Shown: positions 8,729 to 16,459 of the stretch, in pieces
How the letters are laid out: every line of letters starts with the position of its first letter
How positions within the stretch are numbered: the first letter of the stretch is position 1
Assembly: GCA_050303815.1 (NCBI GenBank)
Contig: JBNLCM010000036.1
Coordinates: 1-20,472 of the forward strand
DNA length: 20,472 bases
DNA from: Cognatazoarcus sp050303815
GTDB taxonomy: Bacteria > Pseudomonadota > Gammaproteobacteria > Burkholderiales > Rhodocyclaceae
Reading direction: 5' to 3'
Program-made: the position numbers and the translations under genes
Notes under the pieces: model-generated
Databases searched by the model: none
What the model saw: only the letters and a program-made list of their open reading frames with translations
What the model was told of the DNA's origin: nothing

Positions 8729-9690
8729 ACCTGGCCCGCCATCGCCTGGACCTCCGCGCGCAGCCAGCCGATGAACTCGCGTGTCAGGGGCGAAACAGGA
8801 CGATGCGCCGGCGTGACAAGCCAGTAGCGCCAGCGCCGGGGCTGCTCCCCCGTCCCGTCGCCGCGTGGCGGGTCGACATCCTGTCCGGGATGGAAGTGCA
8901 GCGGAACCACCACATCGAAGAGCCGCTGCAACTGACCCGACCGGAGGGCGTCGTGCGCGAGGCTGGCCCGTCCGAGGAGCACGCCGTGGCCATCGATCGC
9001 CGCCTGGACAGCCAGCGCGGAGTCGTCAAACACGATGCCGCCCTCGGGCTCCGCCCAGTCCAGCTGCGCCGCGCGAAACCACGGCAACCACTCCTCGCCC
9101 CGCGAGCGGAGGAGCGGCCATCCGCGCAATGCGCCCGGCACCGGCGGCCGCCCGCGCTCAGCCAACAGGGTCGGTGAAACCACCGGGAACAAGACTTCGT
9201 CCATCAGGTGCTCCGTGTGTACGCCAGGGTAGTCGCCAAAGCCCCAGCGCACGGCGAGATCGACGCCGTCATGGCGCAGGTCTGCGCAGGCAGCGGTCGA
9301 TTGCACTGCAATTTCGCAGCCGGGGTGACTCTCGATGAATCGCCCGATTCGGGGCGCGAGCCAGCGACTGCCGAAGGACGGGAGGACGCTGACGCACAGG
9401 CGATCCGATCGCATGTCGCGACGCAGCGTCGCAAGCGCATCCGCCACCGCACAAAGGGCCGGATTGGCGGCCGCCAGCAACACGGCGCCCGCCCTCGTGA
9501 GCTGAAGGCGCCCGTGCTCCCTGAGGAAGAGATCGAAGCCCAGCTGCCGTTCGAGACTGCGCACTTGGTGGCTGACCGCGCCATGGGTCACGTGTAGTTC
9601 TTCCGCCGCGCGCGTGAAGTTGAGGTGCCTGGCGGCCGCCTCGAATGTTCTCAGCGCGGGCAGCGGCGGCAGTTTTCCGGGCGGCTTCAT
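8725..9690 (-). CDS. LysR-family transcriptional regulator (GcvA-like), second of three
   Basis: The product is 321 residues from the ATG at 9690, which begins MKPPGKLPPLPALRTFEAAARHLNFTRAAEELHVTHGAVSHQVRSLERQLG, a textbook GcvA-like LysR winged helix (about 1-65). The open frame extends 31 codons further upstream, but that part has no family similarity and crosses the intergenic region, so it is rejected. The effector domain covers about 95-315. It is longer than usual because of an extra Pro/Gly-rich, charged stretch of about 18-20 residues near 275-295 (around HPGQDVDPPRGDGTGEQP). A repeated dyad abuts the start codon and no ribosome site is visible, suggesting autoregulation. It diverges from the third LysR gene and reads towards the DUF3291 gene. 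Confidence 0.93.
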   Translation of the reverse strand: MKPPGKLPPLPALRTFEAAARHLNFTRAAEELHVTHGAVSHQVRSLERQLGFDLFLREHGRLQLTRAGAVLLAAANPALCAVADALATLRRDMRSDRLCVSVLPSFGSRWLAPRIGRFIESHPGCEIAVQSTAACADLRHDGVDLAVRWGFGDYPGVHTEHLMDEVLFPVVSPTLLAERGRPPVPGALRGWPLLRSRGEEWLPWFRAAQLDWAEPEGGIVFDDSALAVQAAIDGHGVLLGRASLAHDALRSGQLQRLFDVVVPLHFHPGQDVDPPRGDGTGEQPRRWRYWLVTPAHRPVSPLTREFIGWLRAEVQAMAGQV

Positions 9691-9705
9691 GTGAGACGGA
9701 TTCAC
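9691..9705. promoter_or_regulatory. LysR-type dyad, copy 4 (at the second LysR start codon)
   Basis: On the minus strand this reads GTGAATCCGTCTCAC, a perfect GTGA-N7-TCAC dyad ending directly at the ATG at 9690. The placement mirrors copy 2 at the first LysR gene. A further half-site, GTGAATC, is at 9734-9740 in the same divergent region. Confidence 0.55.
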
Positions 9706-9781
9706 ACTGGGTTCGAGCATCGATGATAGCCGAGTGAATCGACGGCGGTATGATGGCCGTCTGCCAAGACCGTGCCGGACC

Positions 9782-10651
9782 ATGCGCCGCCTGCCGCCCC
9801 TCCCCGCCCTGATCGCGTTCGAAGCCGCTGGCCGCCTCGGCAGCTTCCTGCGCGCGGCCGAGGAGCTTCACCTGACGCCATCGGCGATCAGCCACCGCAT
9901 CAAGGCGCTCGAGGCCTGGCTCGGGGCGAGCCTCTTCGTGCGGCGACCGCGCAGCGTCACGCTCACGGACGAAGGCTGTCGTTATCTCGACGCAGTACGC
10001 CACGCACTCGATCGCATCGACGACGCCACTCGCGAGTTGGGCAACCTGAGCCGGGCGACCTTGCGCATCTCGGTCGCGCCCGCCCTCGGCGCCAAGTGGC
10101 TTGCGCCACAGCTCCCGAGCTTTCGGGACGCCCAGCCCGGTATCGACCTTCAACTCTCCACCTCAACCAGCCTCGAGCCGGTCAGCCGCGGCGAGGCCGA
10201 TGTCGGCATTCGCTATGGCCGTCCCCCCTGGCCCGGCCTGGCAGCCCGCAAGCTGCGCGAAGAAGCCCTCGTCGTCGTGTGCAGCGCGGGCTACCGAGCC
10301 CGCGGCGAACCGCTCGCGGCGCCCGAAGATCTGTGCCATGCCACCCTGCTGCGCCACCCGCTCCTCGACTGGAACCGATGGTTCGCGGTCGCCGGGCTCG
10401 TCCCCCCCCCGACCGCCAGCGGCCCCCTCTTCGACGACGCGATGATGCTGCTCGAAGCCGCCGCAGCGGGCACCGGGGCCGCCTTGATCGTAGGCAGCCT
10501 GGCCGCCCCGTACCTGGCATCGGGCGCGCTGGTCGAACCCTTCGGCATCCGGGCCTCCGACATGGCCTACTACGCCATCGCAAGTCGCGACAACCTCGAG
10601 CGCCCGGAGATACGGGCCCTGGTCCGCTGGCTACAGGCCCAGGCCCGCTGA
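9782..10651 (+). CDS. LysR-family transcriptional regulator (GcvA-like), third of three
   Basis: The product is 289 residues from the ATG at 9782 (MRRLPPLPALIAFEAAGRLGSFLRAAEELHLTPSAISHRIKALEAWLGASLFVRR), the LysR winged helix at about 1-60. The effector-binding domain is at about 88-285 (LRISVAPALGAKWLAPQLPSF; EADVGIRYGRPPWPGLAARKLREEALVVVCS). A GTG at 9734 would add 16 residues without similarity and is rejected. A TATGAT at 9749-9754 could be its -10 box. The gene is divergent from the second LysR gene and overlaps the end of glpD (opposite strand) by 21 bases. Its effector and targets are unknown; it could in principle respond to glycerol metabolism, but there is no evidence beyond adjacency. 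Confidence 0.94.
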   Translation: MRRLPPLPALIAFEAAGRLGSFLRAAEELHLTPSAISHRIKALEAWLGASLFVRRPRSVTLTDEGCRYLDAVRHALDRIDDATRELGNLSRATLRISVAPALGAKWLAPQLPSFRDAQPGIDLQLSTSTSLEPVSRGEADVGIRYGRPPWPGLAARKLREEALVVVCSAGYRARGEPLAAPEDLCHATLLRHPLLDWNRWFAVAGLVPPPTASGPLFDDAMMLLEAAAAGTGAALIVGSLAAPYLASGALVEPFGIRASDMAYYAIASRDNLERPEIRALVRWLQAQAR

Positions 10652-12154
10652 GCCGCCATCAACCTGGTATGCCGCCGCGAGCGTCCGGAAGGTGGTGACC
10701 TGCTCGTCGGCCCAGGCCGGGCCCATACCCAGCACCTCGGCCATCACCGCAGCCACTCGGGGCGCCTCGCGGATAGCCTGTCCCGCGTCCAGAAACAGCG
10801 TGCGGAAGCGACGCGCGAGGACGTCCTCGACCGTGCAGGCTTGCGATTCCAGCACCGAACGGCGCACCGCGTCATCGTCTGGCGGCGCCTGCAGACAGGC
10901 CAGCCGACGGCGGGCATCGCCGGCCTCCCAGCCGTGGAGCCGGCGCCGCAGGGTGGCCGACGGCCGCCGGGGCAATCCGGCGCGGGCGGCCGCCACGTCC
11001 ACCGCGTCGATCGCCATCTGCCGGTAGGTCGTCCATTTGCCACCGGTAATCGTAACCAGGCCGCTGTCCGACACGTCCACCCGGTGCTCTCGCGACAGGC
11101 GGGCGGTCTGTTCGCCCGCATCGCCGCCGACGAGTGGCCGCAGGCCGGCGAACACGCTGCGCACATCGCCCCGGCCCGGCGCTCTCGAGAGATAGCGGCC
11201 CGCCGTGTCGAGGATGAAATCGATCTCGCTCTCCAGCGCCCTCGGCTCCAGCGGCAGATCATCGCGAGGCGTGTCCGTCGTGCCGATCACGAGCTTGCCG
11301 TACCACGGAATCACGAACAGGACGCGACCGTCGTCGGTCTCGGGCACGAGCAAGGCGTCTTCGCCCGCCAGAAAGTCGGCATCGACCACCAGGTGCACGC
11401 CCTGGCTCGGCCGGATCATCGTCCGTCGTCCCGGCTGGTCGAGCCCGCGAAGGCCGTCCGCCCAGACGCCGGTGGCGTTGATGACGCAACGGGACGAGAT
11501 CGGGAAGCGCTGCCCGTCGATGGCGTCGACTGCCTCGACGCCCACAAGCTGCCCACCGGCCTTGGCGAGTTGCTCGACACGGCAATAGTTGAGTGCGAGC
11601 GAACCGAGGTCGCCGACCGTGCGTGCCAGGGCGACGGCCAGCGCCGCGTCGTCGAACTGGGCGTCCCAGTAGGCGATGCCACCATGCAGGCCGGCTTCGC
11701 GAATGCCGGGCAAGGCTTCGCGCGTCGCACCGCGTCCCAGCAGGCGGCTGCGGCCTAGGCTGTGCCGCCCGGCCAGCAGATCGTAGAAGCCGAGCCCGGC
11801 ACCCAGCATCGGCACCTGGTGCCAGTGGTAGGTCGGCACCACGAAACGCAGCGGGCGCACGAGGTGCGGGGCGTTGGCCAGCAGCACGGCGCGCTCGGCG
11901 AGCGCCTCGCGGACCAGGGCCAGGTTGCCCTGCGCCAGGTAGCGCACGCCGCCGTGGATCAACTTGGTGGCACGCGAGCTGGTGCCCTTGGCAAAGTCAT
12001 GGGCCTCGAGCAGCAGGGTCGCATAGCCACGGGAGGCCGCATCGACAGCGCAGCCGAGGCCGGTCGCGCCGCCACCCACCACCACGACATCCCACCGCTG
12101 TCCGGCATCACACGCGGCGCGCAGGCGGTCCCGGACGTCCTGCCTGGCACTCAC
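10631..12154 (-). CDS. glpD: Aerobic glycerol-3-phosphate dehydrogenase
   Basis: GlpD is the membrane-associated FAD enzyme that oxidises sn-glycerol 3-phosphate to dihydroxyacetone phosphate and passes electrons to quinone. The product is 507 residues (E. coli 501). An N-terminal dinucleotide-binding motif VVVVGGGATGLG (GGGATG at 27-32) is followed by the family segments FAKGTSSRATKLIHGGVRYL, RPLRFVVPTYHW, VINATGVWAD, GVHLVVD, FVIPWYGKLVIGTTDT, FAGLRPLV and TITGGKWTTYRQMA, then the helical C-terminal domain. The start is GTG at 12154, four bases after the glpK stop, with GAGGA 8 bases upstream; the open frame continues upstream through glpK but that part is shadow. The glpK-glpD operon order supports glycerol catabolism. 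The 3' end overlaps the third LysR gene by 21 bases. Confidence 0.96.
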   Translation of the reverse strand: MSARQDVRDRLRAACDAGQRWDVVVVGGGATGLGCAVDAASRGYATLLLEAHDFAKGTSSRATKLIHGGVRYLAQGNLALVREALAERAVLLANAPHLVRPLRFVVPTYHWHQVPMLGAGLGFYDLLAGRHSLGRSRLLGRGATREALPGIREAGLHGGIAYWDAQFDDAALAVALARTVGDLGSLALNYCRVEQLAKAGGQLVGVEAVDAIDGQRFPISSRCVINATGVWADGLRGLDQPGRRTMIRPSQGVHLVVDADFLAGEDALLVPETDDGRVLFVIPWYGKLVIGTTDTPRDDLPLEPRALESEIDFILDTAGRYLSRAPGRGDVRSVFAGLRPLVGGDAGEQTARLSREHRVDVSDSGLVTITGGKWTTYRQMAIDAVDVAAARAGLPRRPSATLRRRLHGWEAGDARRRLACLQAPPDDDAVRRSVLESQACTVEDVLARRFRTLFLDAGQAIREAPRVAAVMAEVLGMGPAWADEQVTTFRTLAAAYQVDGGSAGLGL

Positions 12155-12158
12155 GGCC

Positions 12159-13646
12159 TCAATCCTCTTCCCAATGGCGAGCCCGCTCGACCGCCCGGTG
12201 CCAGCGGGCGAGCATGCCCTGGCGCCAGTCCTCGCCGGCCCGGGGCTCGAAGCGCCGGTCCACGCCCCAGTGGGCCGCCAGAGCCTCTTCGCCCGGCCAC
12301 ATGCCAACCGCCAGCCCCGCCAGGTAGGCCGCGCCGAGCGCCGTGGTCTCGGTCTGCGTGGGTCGTACCACCGGCACGCCGAGGAGGTCCGCCTGGATCT
12401 GCATCAGCAGATCGTTGCGGGCTGCGCCGCCGTCGACACGGAGCTCCAAGATCGGCGCGCCGCTGTCCCGATTCATCGCGTCGACCAGATCGACGGTCTG
12501 CAGGGCGATCGAGTCGAGCGCGGCACGCGCGATGTGAGCGGCACTGCTGCCACGGCTCAAGCCCACCAGCGTCCCACGCGCCCGCGCGTCCCACCAGGGG
12601 GCGCCGAGCCCGGTAAACGCGGGCACCAGCACCGCGCCGCCACTGTCCGGCACACTGGCCGCCAGCGCCTCGATCTCGGCGGATTCGCGAATGATGCCAA
12701 GCCCGTCCCGCAACCACTGCACCACGGCACCCGCGACAAAGACGCTCCCCTCGACCATGTACTCGGTATGCCCGCCACGCCGCCAGCCGATCGTCGTCAG
12801 CAGCCGCTGGCTCGACGTGACGGGCTGACCGGTGTTGAGCACCAGGAAGCAGCCGGTCCCGTAGGTGTTCTTGGCCATGCCCGGCGAAAAGCACGCCTGG
12901 CCGAAAGTGGCCGCCTGCTGGTCGCCCGCGATGCCCGCGATCGGAATGGCGGCGCCCAGCAGGCCGGCGTCGGTCTCGCCACAGACTCCGCTGGAGTCGA
13001 CCACCTCGGGCATCAGGCCGGCGGGGATATCGAAGAGCGTCAGCAGGGCCTCGTCCCAGGCCTGGCGGTGGATGTCGAACAACATGGTCCGCGCCGCGTT
13101 GCCCGGATCGGTGACATGCCGCCGGCCGCCGGTCAGCTGCCAGACCAGCCAGCTATCGACGGTTCCGAAAGCCAGCTCGCCGGCCAGCGCCCGTTCGCGC
13201 GCGCGCGGCGTGTTGTCCAGCAGCCAGGCGAGCTTGGTCGCGGAAAAGTAGGCGTCCAGCTCCAGGCCCGTCGTCGCACGGATGGATGCCGCCTTGCCCT
13301 GGGCCCGCAGCCGGTCGCACAGGCCTGCCGTGCGGCGATCCTGCCAGACGATCGCGGGACCGACCGGCCGCCCGGTGGCCCGCTCCCAGAGGATGGTCGT
13401 CTCTCGCTGGTTGGCGATCCCGATCGCGGCCACATCGGTCGCCGCCACGCCGGCCTGCGCAAGCGCATCACGCGCGCAGTCGAGCTGGGTCTGCCAGATC
13501 TCGGTGGCGTCGTGCTCTACCCATCCCGAGCGGGGAAAGTGCTGCCGGAACGGCTTCTGTGCCACGGCGAGGACCTGCGACGAAGCATCGAAGATCATCG
13601 CCCGGGAACTCGTGGTGCCCTGGTCCAGGGCAAGCAGGCAGGACAT
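12159..13646 (-). CDS. glpK: Glycerol kinase
   Basis: GlpK phosphorylates glycerol with ATP to sn-glycerol 3-phosphate in the cytosol, trapping it for GlpD. The product is 495 residues (E. coli 502). FGGY-kinase features: N-terminal phosphate-binding loop LLALDQGTTSSRAMIFD (about 4-20), substrate-binding IANQRETTILWE (Arg81-Glu82) and VWQDRRT, TVDSWLVWQLTGG, the catalytic Asp242 in GIAGDQQAA, then KNTYGTGCFLVLNTG, FTGLGAPWWD and DGGAARND of the second domain. A GGAGGAG lies just upstream of the ATG. It is the first gene of glpK-glpD; no glpF transporter or glpR repressor is in the window. Its promoter region contains a 35-base palindrome. Confidence 0.97.
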   Translation of the reverse strand: MSCLLALDQGTTSSRAMIFDASSQVLAVAQKPFRQHFPRSGWVEHDATEIWQTQLDCARDALAQAGVAATDVAAIGIANQRETTILWERATGRPVGPAIVWQDRRTAGLCDRLRAQGKAASIRATTGLELDAYFSATKLAWLLDNTPRARERALAGELAFGTVDSWLVWQLTGGRRHVTDPGNAARTMLFDIHRQAWDEALLTLFDIPAGLMPEVVDSSGVCGETDAGLLGAAIPIAGIAGDQQAATFGQACFSPGMAKNTYGTGCFLVLNTGQPVTSSQRLLTTIGWRRGGHTEYMVEGSVFVAGAVVQWLRDGLGIIRESAEIEALAASVPDSGGAVLVPAFTGLGAPWWDARARGTLVGLSRGSSAAHIARAALDSIALQTVDLVDAMNRDSGAPILELRVDGGAARNDLLMQIQADLLGVPVVRPTQTETTALGAAYLAGLAVGMWPGEEALAAHWGVDRRFEPRAGEDWRQGMLARWHRAVERARHWEED

Positions 13647-13708
13647 CGCTCTCCTCCGGAATGTCGTCCGCCTACTCTATCAGCCCTGACCGCAGCGTCG
13701 CGGCCACG

Positions 13709-13743
13709 CGGCCCATGGGTGAACAAGGTTCACTCATGGGCCG
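13709..13743. repeat. Large palindrome upstream of glpK
   Basis: Inverted repeat with 16-base arms, CGGCCCATGGGTGAAC and GTTCACTCATGGGCCG, around a 3-base centre (AAG); one mismatch. The core GTGAAC-AAG-GTTCAC (13719-13733) is perfect. It lies 62 bases upstream of the glpK start and 160 bases upstream of ilvE, in an otherwise featureless 256-base divergent region. An operator for glpKD is the simplest reading; a structured leader RNA is the alternative. It is not preceded by a gene reading into it, so it is not an obvious terminator. Confidence 0.6.
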
Positions 13744-13902
13744 GATGGATTCGTTTGTCCGCGGCTCCGCCAGGCCGCACGCTGGCGACATCCCTGCATG
13801 CCCCGCCGGGATCGCCGGACCACCCGCTCCGGCGGCGTGCCGCGCGGGGCCGGTTCGCCAATCGCGCGCCCTCCCACTTCTTCACACTGACAGGAGGACA
13901 TC

Positions 13903-14826
13903 ATGTCCATGGAAGACCGCGACGGCTGGATCTGGCTCGACGGAGAATGGCTGCCCTGGCGCGACGCGCGGGTGCATGTGATGACGCACACGTTGCACTA
14001 CGGGCTCGGGTGCTTCGAAGGCATCCGCGCCTACGCCACTGACAAGGGGCCGGCCATCTTCCGGCTCGACGCGCACATCGAGCGACTCTTCGACTCCGCA
14101 CGCATTCTCGGCCTCGAGATGCCCTTCGACCCGGCTACGCTGACGGCGGCTTGTCGCGATGCCGTGCTCCGCAACGGCCTGACCGAGGCCTACATCCGGC
14201 CGCTGGTGTTCCTGGGAGCCGAGAAGGCTGGAGTCGATCCCGTCGGTGCAGCCACCCACATCTCGATCTCGGCCTGGCAGTGGGGTGCCTACCTGGGCAA
14301 GGACGGACTCGACAAGGGCATCCGCGTGAAGGTGGCGAGCTTCGCCCGCCACCACGTGAATGTGCAGATGTGCCGCGCCAAGTCCGTCTCGACCTACACC
14401 AACTCGATTCTCGCCTGCCGTGAGGTGCGGGCCGAGGGCTATGACGAAGCCCTGCTGCTCGATACCGACGGATTCGTCGCCGAAGGCCCCGGCGAGAACG
14501 TGTTTGTCGTGCGCAGGGGCACGATCTTCGAGCCGGAGATCACCTCGTCACTGGACGGCATCACTCGCCAGACCATCCTCGCGCTGGCGCGGGAGGCCGG
14601 CTACGACGTGGTCGCGAAGCGGATCACCCGTGACGAGTTGTACATTGCCGACGAGGTGTTCTTCACCGGCACCGCCGCCGAGGTCACGCCCGTGGTCGAG
14701 ATCGACCGGCGCCCTGTGCGCAACGGGCGCCCCGGTCCGGTCACGCGGGCCCTGCAGGAACGCTACTTTGCCTGTGTCGCGGGTCGCGACCCGAAGCACG
14801 CCGACTGGCTGAGCCTGTGCGGCTAG
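13903..14826 (+). CDS. ilvE: Branched-chain amino acid aminotransferase
   Basis: IlvE is the PLP-dependent transaminase that performs the last step of valine, leucine and isoleucine synthesis (and the first step of their breakdown) with glutamate/2-oxoglutarate. The product is 307 residues, near E. coli IlvE (309). Class IV aminotransferase blocks: IWLDGEWLPWRDARVHVMTHTLHYGLGCFEGIRAY, IFRLDAHIERLFDSA, AYIRPLVFLG, the PLP-lysine K160 in CRAKSVSTYTNSILA, DEALLLDTDGFVAEGPGENVF, and FFTGTAAEVTPV at the cofactor phosphate loop. GGAGG at 13893-13897 is 5 bases from the first ATG; a second in-frame ATG two codons later is possible. It stands alone and its stop overlaps that of bufC on the other strand. 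Confidence 0.95.
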   Translation: MSMEDRDGWIWLDGEWLPWRDARVHVMTHTLHYGLGCFEGIRAYATDKGPAIFRLDAHIERLFDSARILGLEMPFDPATLTAACRDAVLRNGLTEAYIRPLVFLGAEKAGVDPVGAATHISISAWQWGAYLGKDGLDKGIRVKVASFARHHVNVQMCRAKSVSTYTNSILACREVRAEGYDEALLLDTDGFVAEGPGENVFVVRRGTIFEPEITSSLDGITRQTILALAREAGYDVVAKRITRDELYIADEVFFTGTAAEVTPVVEIDRRPVRNGRPGPVTRALQERYFACVAGRDPKHADWLSLCG

Positions 14827-15587
14827 CGGCCTGGCCCGGGCGCCAGCAGGCCCTCGGCCAGCCACTGGCCGAGGAAGCCGAGGACCGTGGCTGGTGCCTC
14901 GCCTTCGCCGACAATGGCGCCGGCCAGGCTGCACAGCGAACCAAACTCCACGCCATTCGCCACGGCCTTGAGCAGACCGGCCTCGAGGGGCTCCAGGCTG
15001 CGCCAGTGGGGCTGGAGAGCGCGCCGCCAGATCACCACGCTATGGTCCAGCGGGTCCGGTGGCGGTGCCTGGTGGTCGGGATCGTCCTGCTCGGAGAGCT
15101 CGCGCCAGATCGGCGCAACCGACCATTCAAGGTCGAGGACCCGGGCGGTGGGATGCAGGCTGAGTCGCAGGCCGGCCCAGTCCTCCGGCGCCAGGGCGAC
15201 CAGCTGGGCCGACGCCAGCGGCTCGGCATCCGGGCCGTCGAAGGCCACGCAGATTGCCCACTCGAAGGCCGCCATGTCGGCGAGCGCGGGGTGACCGGCG
15301 GTGTCGGGGTGAGCCCGGAGATACGGGGCGAGGGCATCGCCGAACCAGCGGATCGATCGGAACCGCGATGGGTGGGCGGCCAGATAGGCCCCCGCCAGCG
15401 AGTCGAATTCGTCGTCGCCGAGGACGCGGTGAAGAACCGGGTAATTGCTCCGCAGTGCCTCGACCATGCGCGCCCGCCAGGCGTGGCGGTACGCCGTCAG
15501 GCCGCGACCGCCAGCGACCAGTTCCGGAGGACTGGCATCGGCGGTAATCGCGGCCTGCATCCGGCGTTGCAGTTCGATCAGGCCCAT
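14823..15587 (-). CDS. bufC: BufC/HvfC-type partner protein (DUF2063 domain)
   Basis: The product is 254 residues. The N-terminal DUF2063 domain (about 1-95) is recognisable from LIELQRRMQAAI, YRHAWRARMVEALRSNYPVLHRVLGDDEFDSLAGAYLAAHPSRFRSIRWFGDALAPYL; the C-terminal part (about 100-250) is less conserved and ends LLKAVANGVEFGSL...FLGQWLAEGLL. In bufferin and Haemophilus Hvf systems this protein pairs with the MNIO enzyme and helps recognise the precursor peptide. The start overlaps the bufB end by 10 bases, with GGAGG just upstream, showing translational coupling. The family was earlier described as a putative DNA-binding domain; the operon context argues for the peptide-modification role. 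It converges on ilvE, the two stops sharing the four bases CTAG. Confidence 0.88.
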   Translation of the reverse strand: MGLIELQRRMQAAITADASPPELVAGGRGLTAYRHAWRARMVEALRSNYPVLHRVLGDDEFDSLAGAYLAAHPSRFRSIRWFGDALAPYLRAHPDTAGHPALADMAAFEWAICVAFDGPDAEPLASAQLVALAPEDWAGLRLSLHPTARVLDLEWSVAPIWRELSEQDDPDHQAPPPDPLDHSVVIWRRALQPHWRSLEPLEAGLLKAVANGVEFGSLCSLAGAIVGEGEAPATVLGFLGQWLAEGLLAPGPGR

Positions 15588-16426
15588 GCCACCTCCCCAG
15601 CGCGTGCCAGGGCCTCGCCGGCCACGGCCCGGACACCGTCCAGTTCGGCGATCAGGACATCGAGCGGCGGGATGCGGTCGTCTCGCTCGATCATGGTCGG
15701 GCGCATGCCCAGCCGCTGGAGCGTATAGGCATAGAGATCGAGCACTTCATCCCGCACCGGGTGGTCATGGGTATCGATGACCAGGTCGCCATGGTCTTCA
15801 TGACCCGCCAGATGAATCTGAACGACAGCGTCGGCCGGCATGGCGTCGATGAAGGCCCGGGGATCAAAGCCATGGTTGCGCGCACTCACGTAGACGTTGT
15901 TCACATCGAGCAGCAACTGGCAACCGGTCCGGCGCGCCAGTTGAGCGATGAAGTCCCACTCGGTCATCTCATCTTCGGCATAGCTCACATAGCTCGAAAC
16001 GTTCTCGAGGACCAATGGACGACGGAGATGATCCTGTACCTGCGCCACGCGCGGCTCGAGATGCGCGAGCGCCGCCGCTGTGTAGGGCATCGGCAACAGG
16101 TCGTGAAGGTTGGCGTGATCGACGCCGGTCCAGCACAGATGGTCGGAGATCCAGCCCGGCTCGACGCGGCGCGCCAGCTCGCGCAATGCGTCCAGATAGG
16201 CGCGATCGAGCGGGTCACAGCTGCCGATGGACAGAGACACCCCGTGCATGACCATGGGCAGGTCGGCCCGAATGCGATCGAGGAAGTCGAGCGGCTTGCC
16301 ACCCGGAACGAGATAGTTCTCGGAGATGATCTCCAGCCAGTCCACCGCGGGCACCGGCCGCGCAACGAAATCCTGATAGTGCTCAACCCTCAGGCCCAGA
16401 CCGAAGCCGGTGATCCGTGATGACAT
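15578..16426 (-). CDS. bufB: MNIO family (DUF692) peptide-modifying enzyme, BufB/HvfB type
   Basis: The product is 282 residues, the normal DUF692 length. MNIOs are TIM-barrel multinuclear non-heme iron oxidases that modify cysteines of peptide substrates. Visible family blocks: GFGLGLRVEHYQDF at the start, DWLEIISENY, the iron-ligand region VMHGVSLSIGSCDPLD (His61), WISDHLCWTG, LPMPYTAAAL, LVLENVSSYV, LLLDVNNVYVSARNHGFDP, VQIHLAGHEDHGDLVIDTHDHPV and the late Glu in TMIERDD. These include the His, Asp, Asn and Glu ligands typical of the family. It sits directly downstream of a Cys-rich secreted peptide and upstream of the DUF2063 partner, which identifies it as the bufferin-modifying enzyme. 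The cofactor content and exact product are inferred from the family. Confidence 0.93.
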   Translation of the reverse strand: MSSRITGFGLGLRVEHYQDFVARPVPAVDWLEIISENYLVPGGKPLDFLDRIRADLPMVMHGVSLSIGSCDPLDRAYLDALRELARRVEPGWISDHLCWTGVDHANLHDLLPMPYTAAALAHLEPRVAQVQDHLRRPLVLENVSSYVSYAEDEMTEWDFIAQLARRTGCQLLLDVNNVYVSARNHGFDPRAFIDAMPADAVVQIHLAGHEDHGDLVIDTHDHPVRDEVLDLYAYTLQRLGMRPTMIERDDRIPPLDVLIAELDGVRAVAGEALARAGEVAWA

Positions 16427-16459
16427 GGGTCCCCCGTGTGGGTCGATGAGAATGGTCCA

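Noticed and set aside
12174..14042. A 622-codon open frame on the plus strand opposite glpK.
   Set aside because: It is a shadow of glpK and its upstream region; GC-rich codon use keeps the antisense frame open, the translation has no family-like blocks, and glpK is certain.
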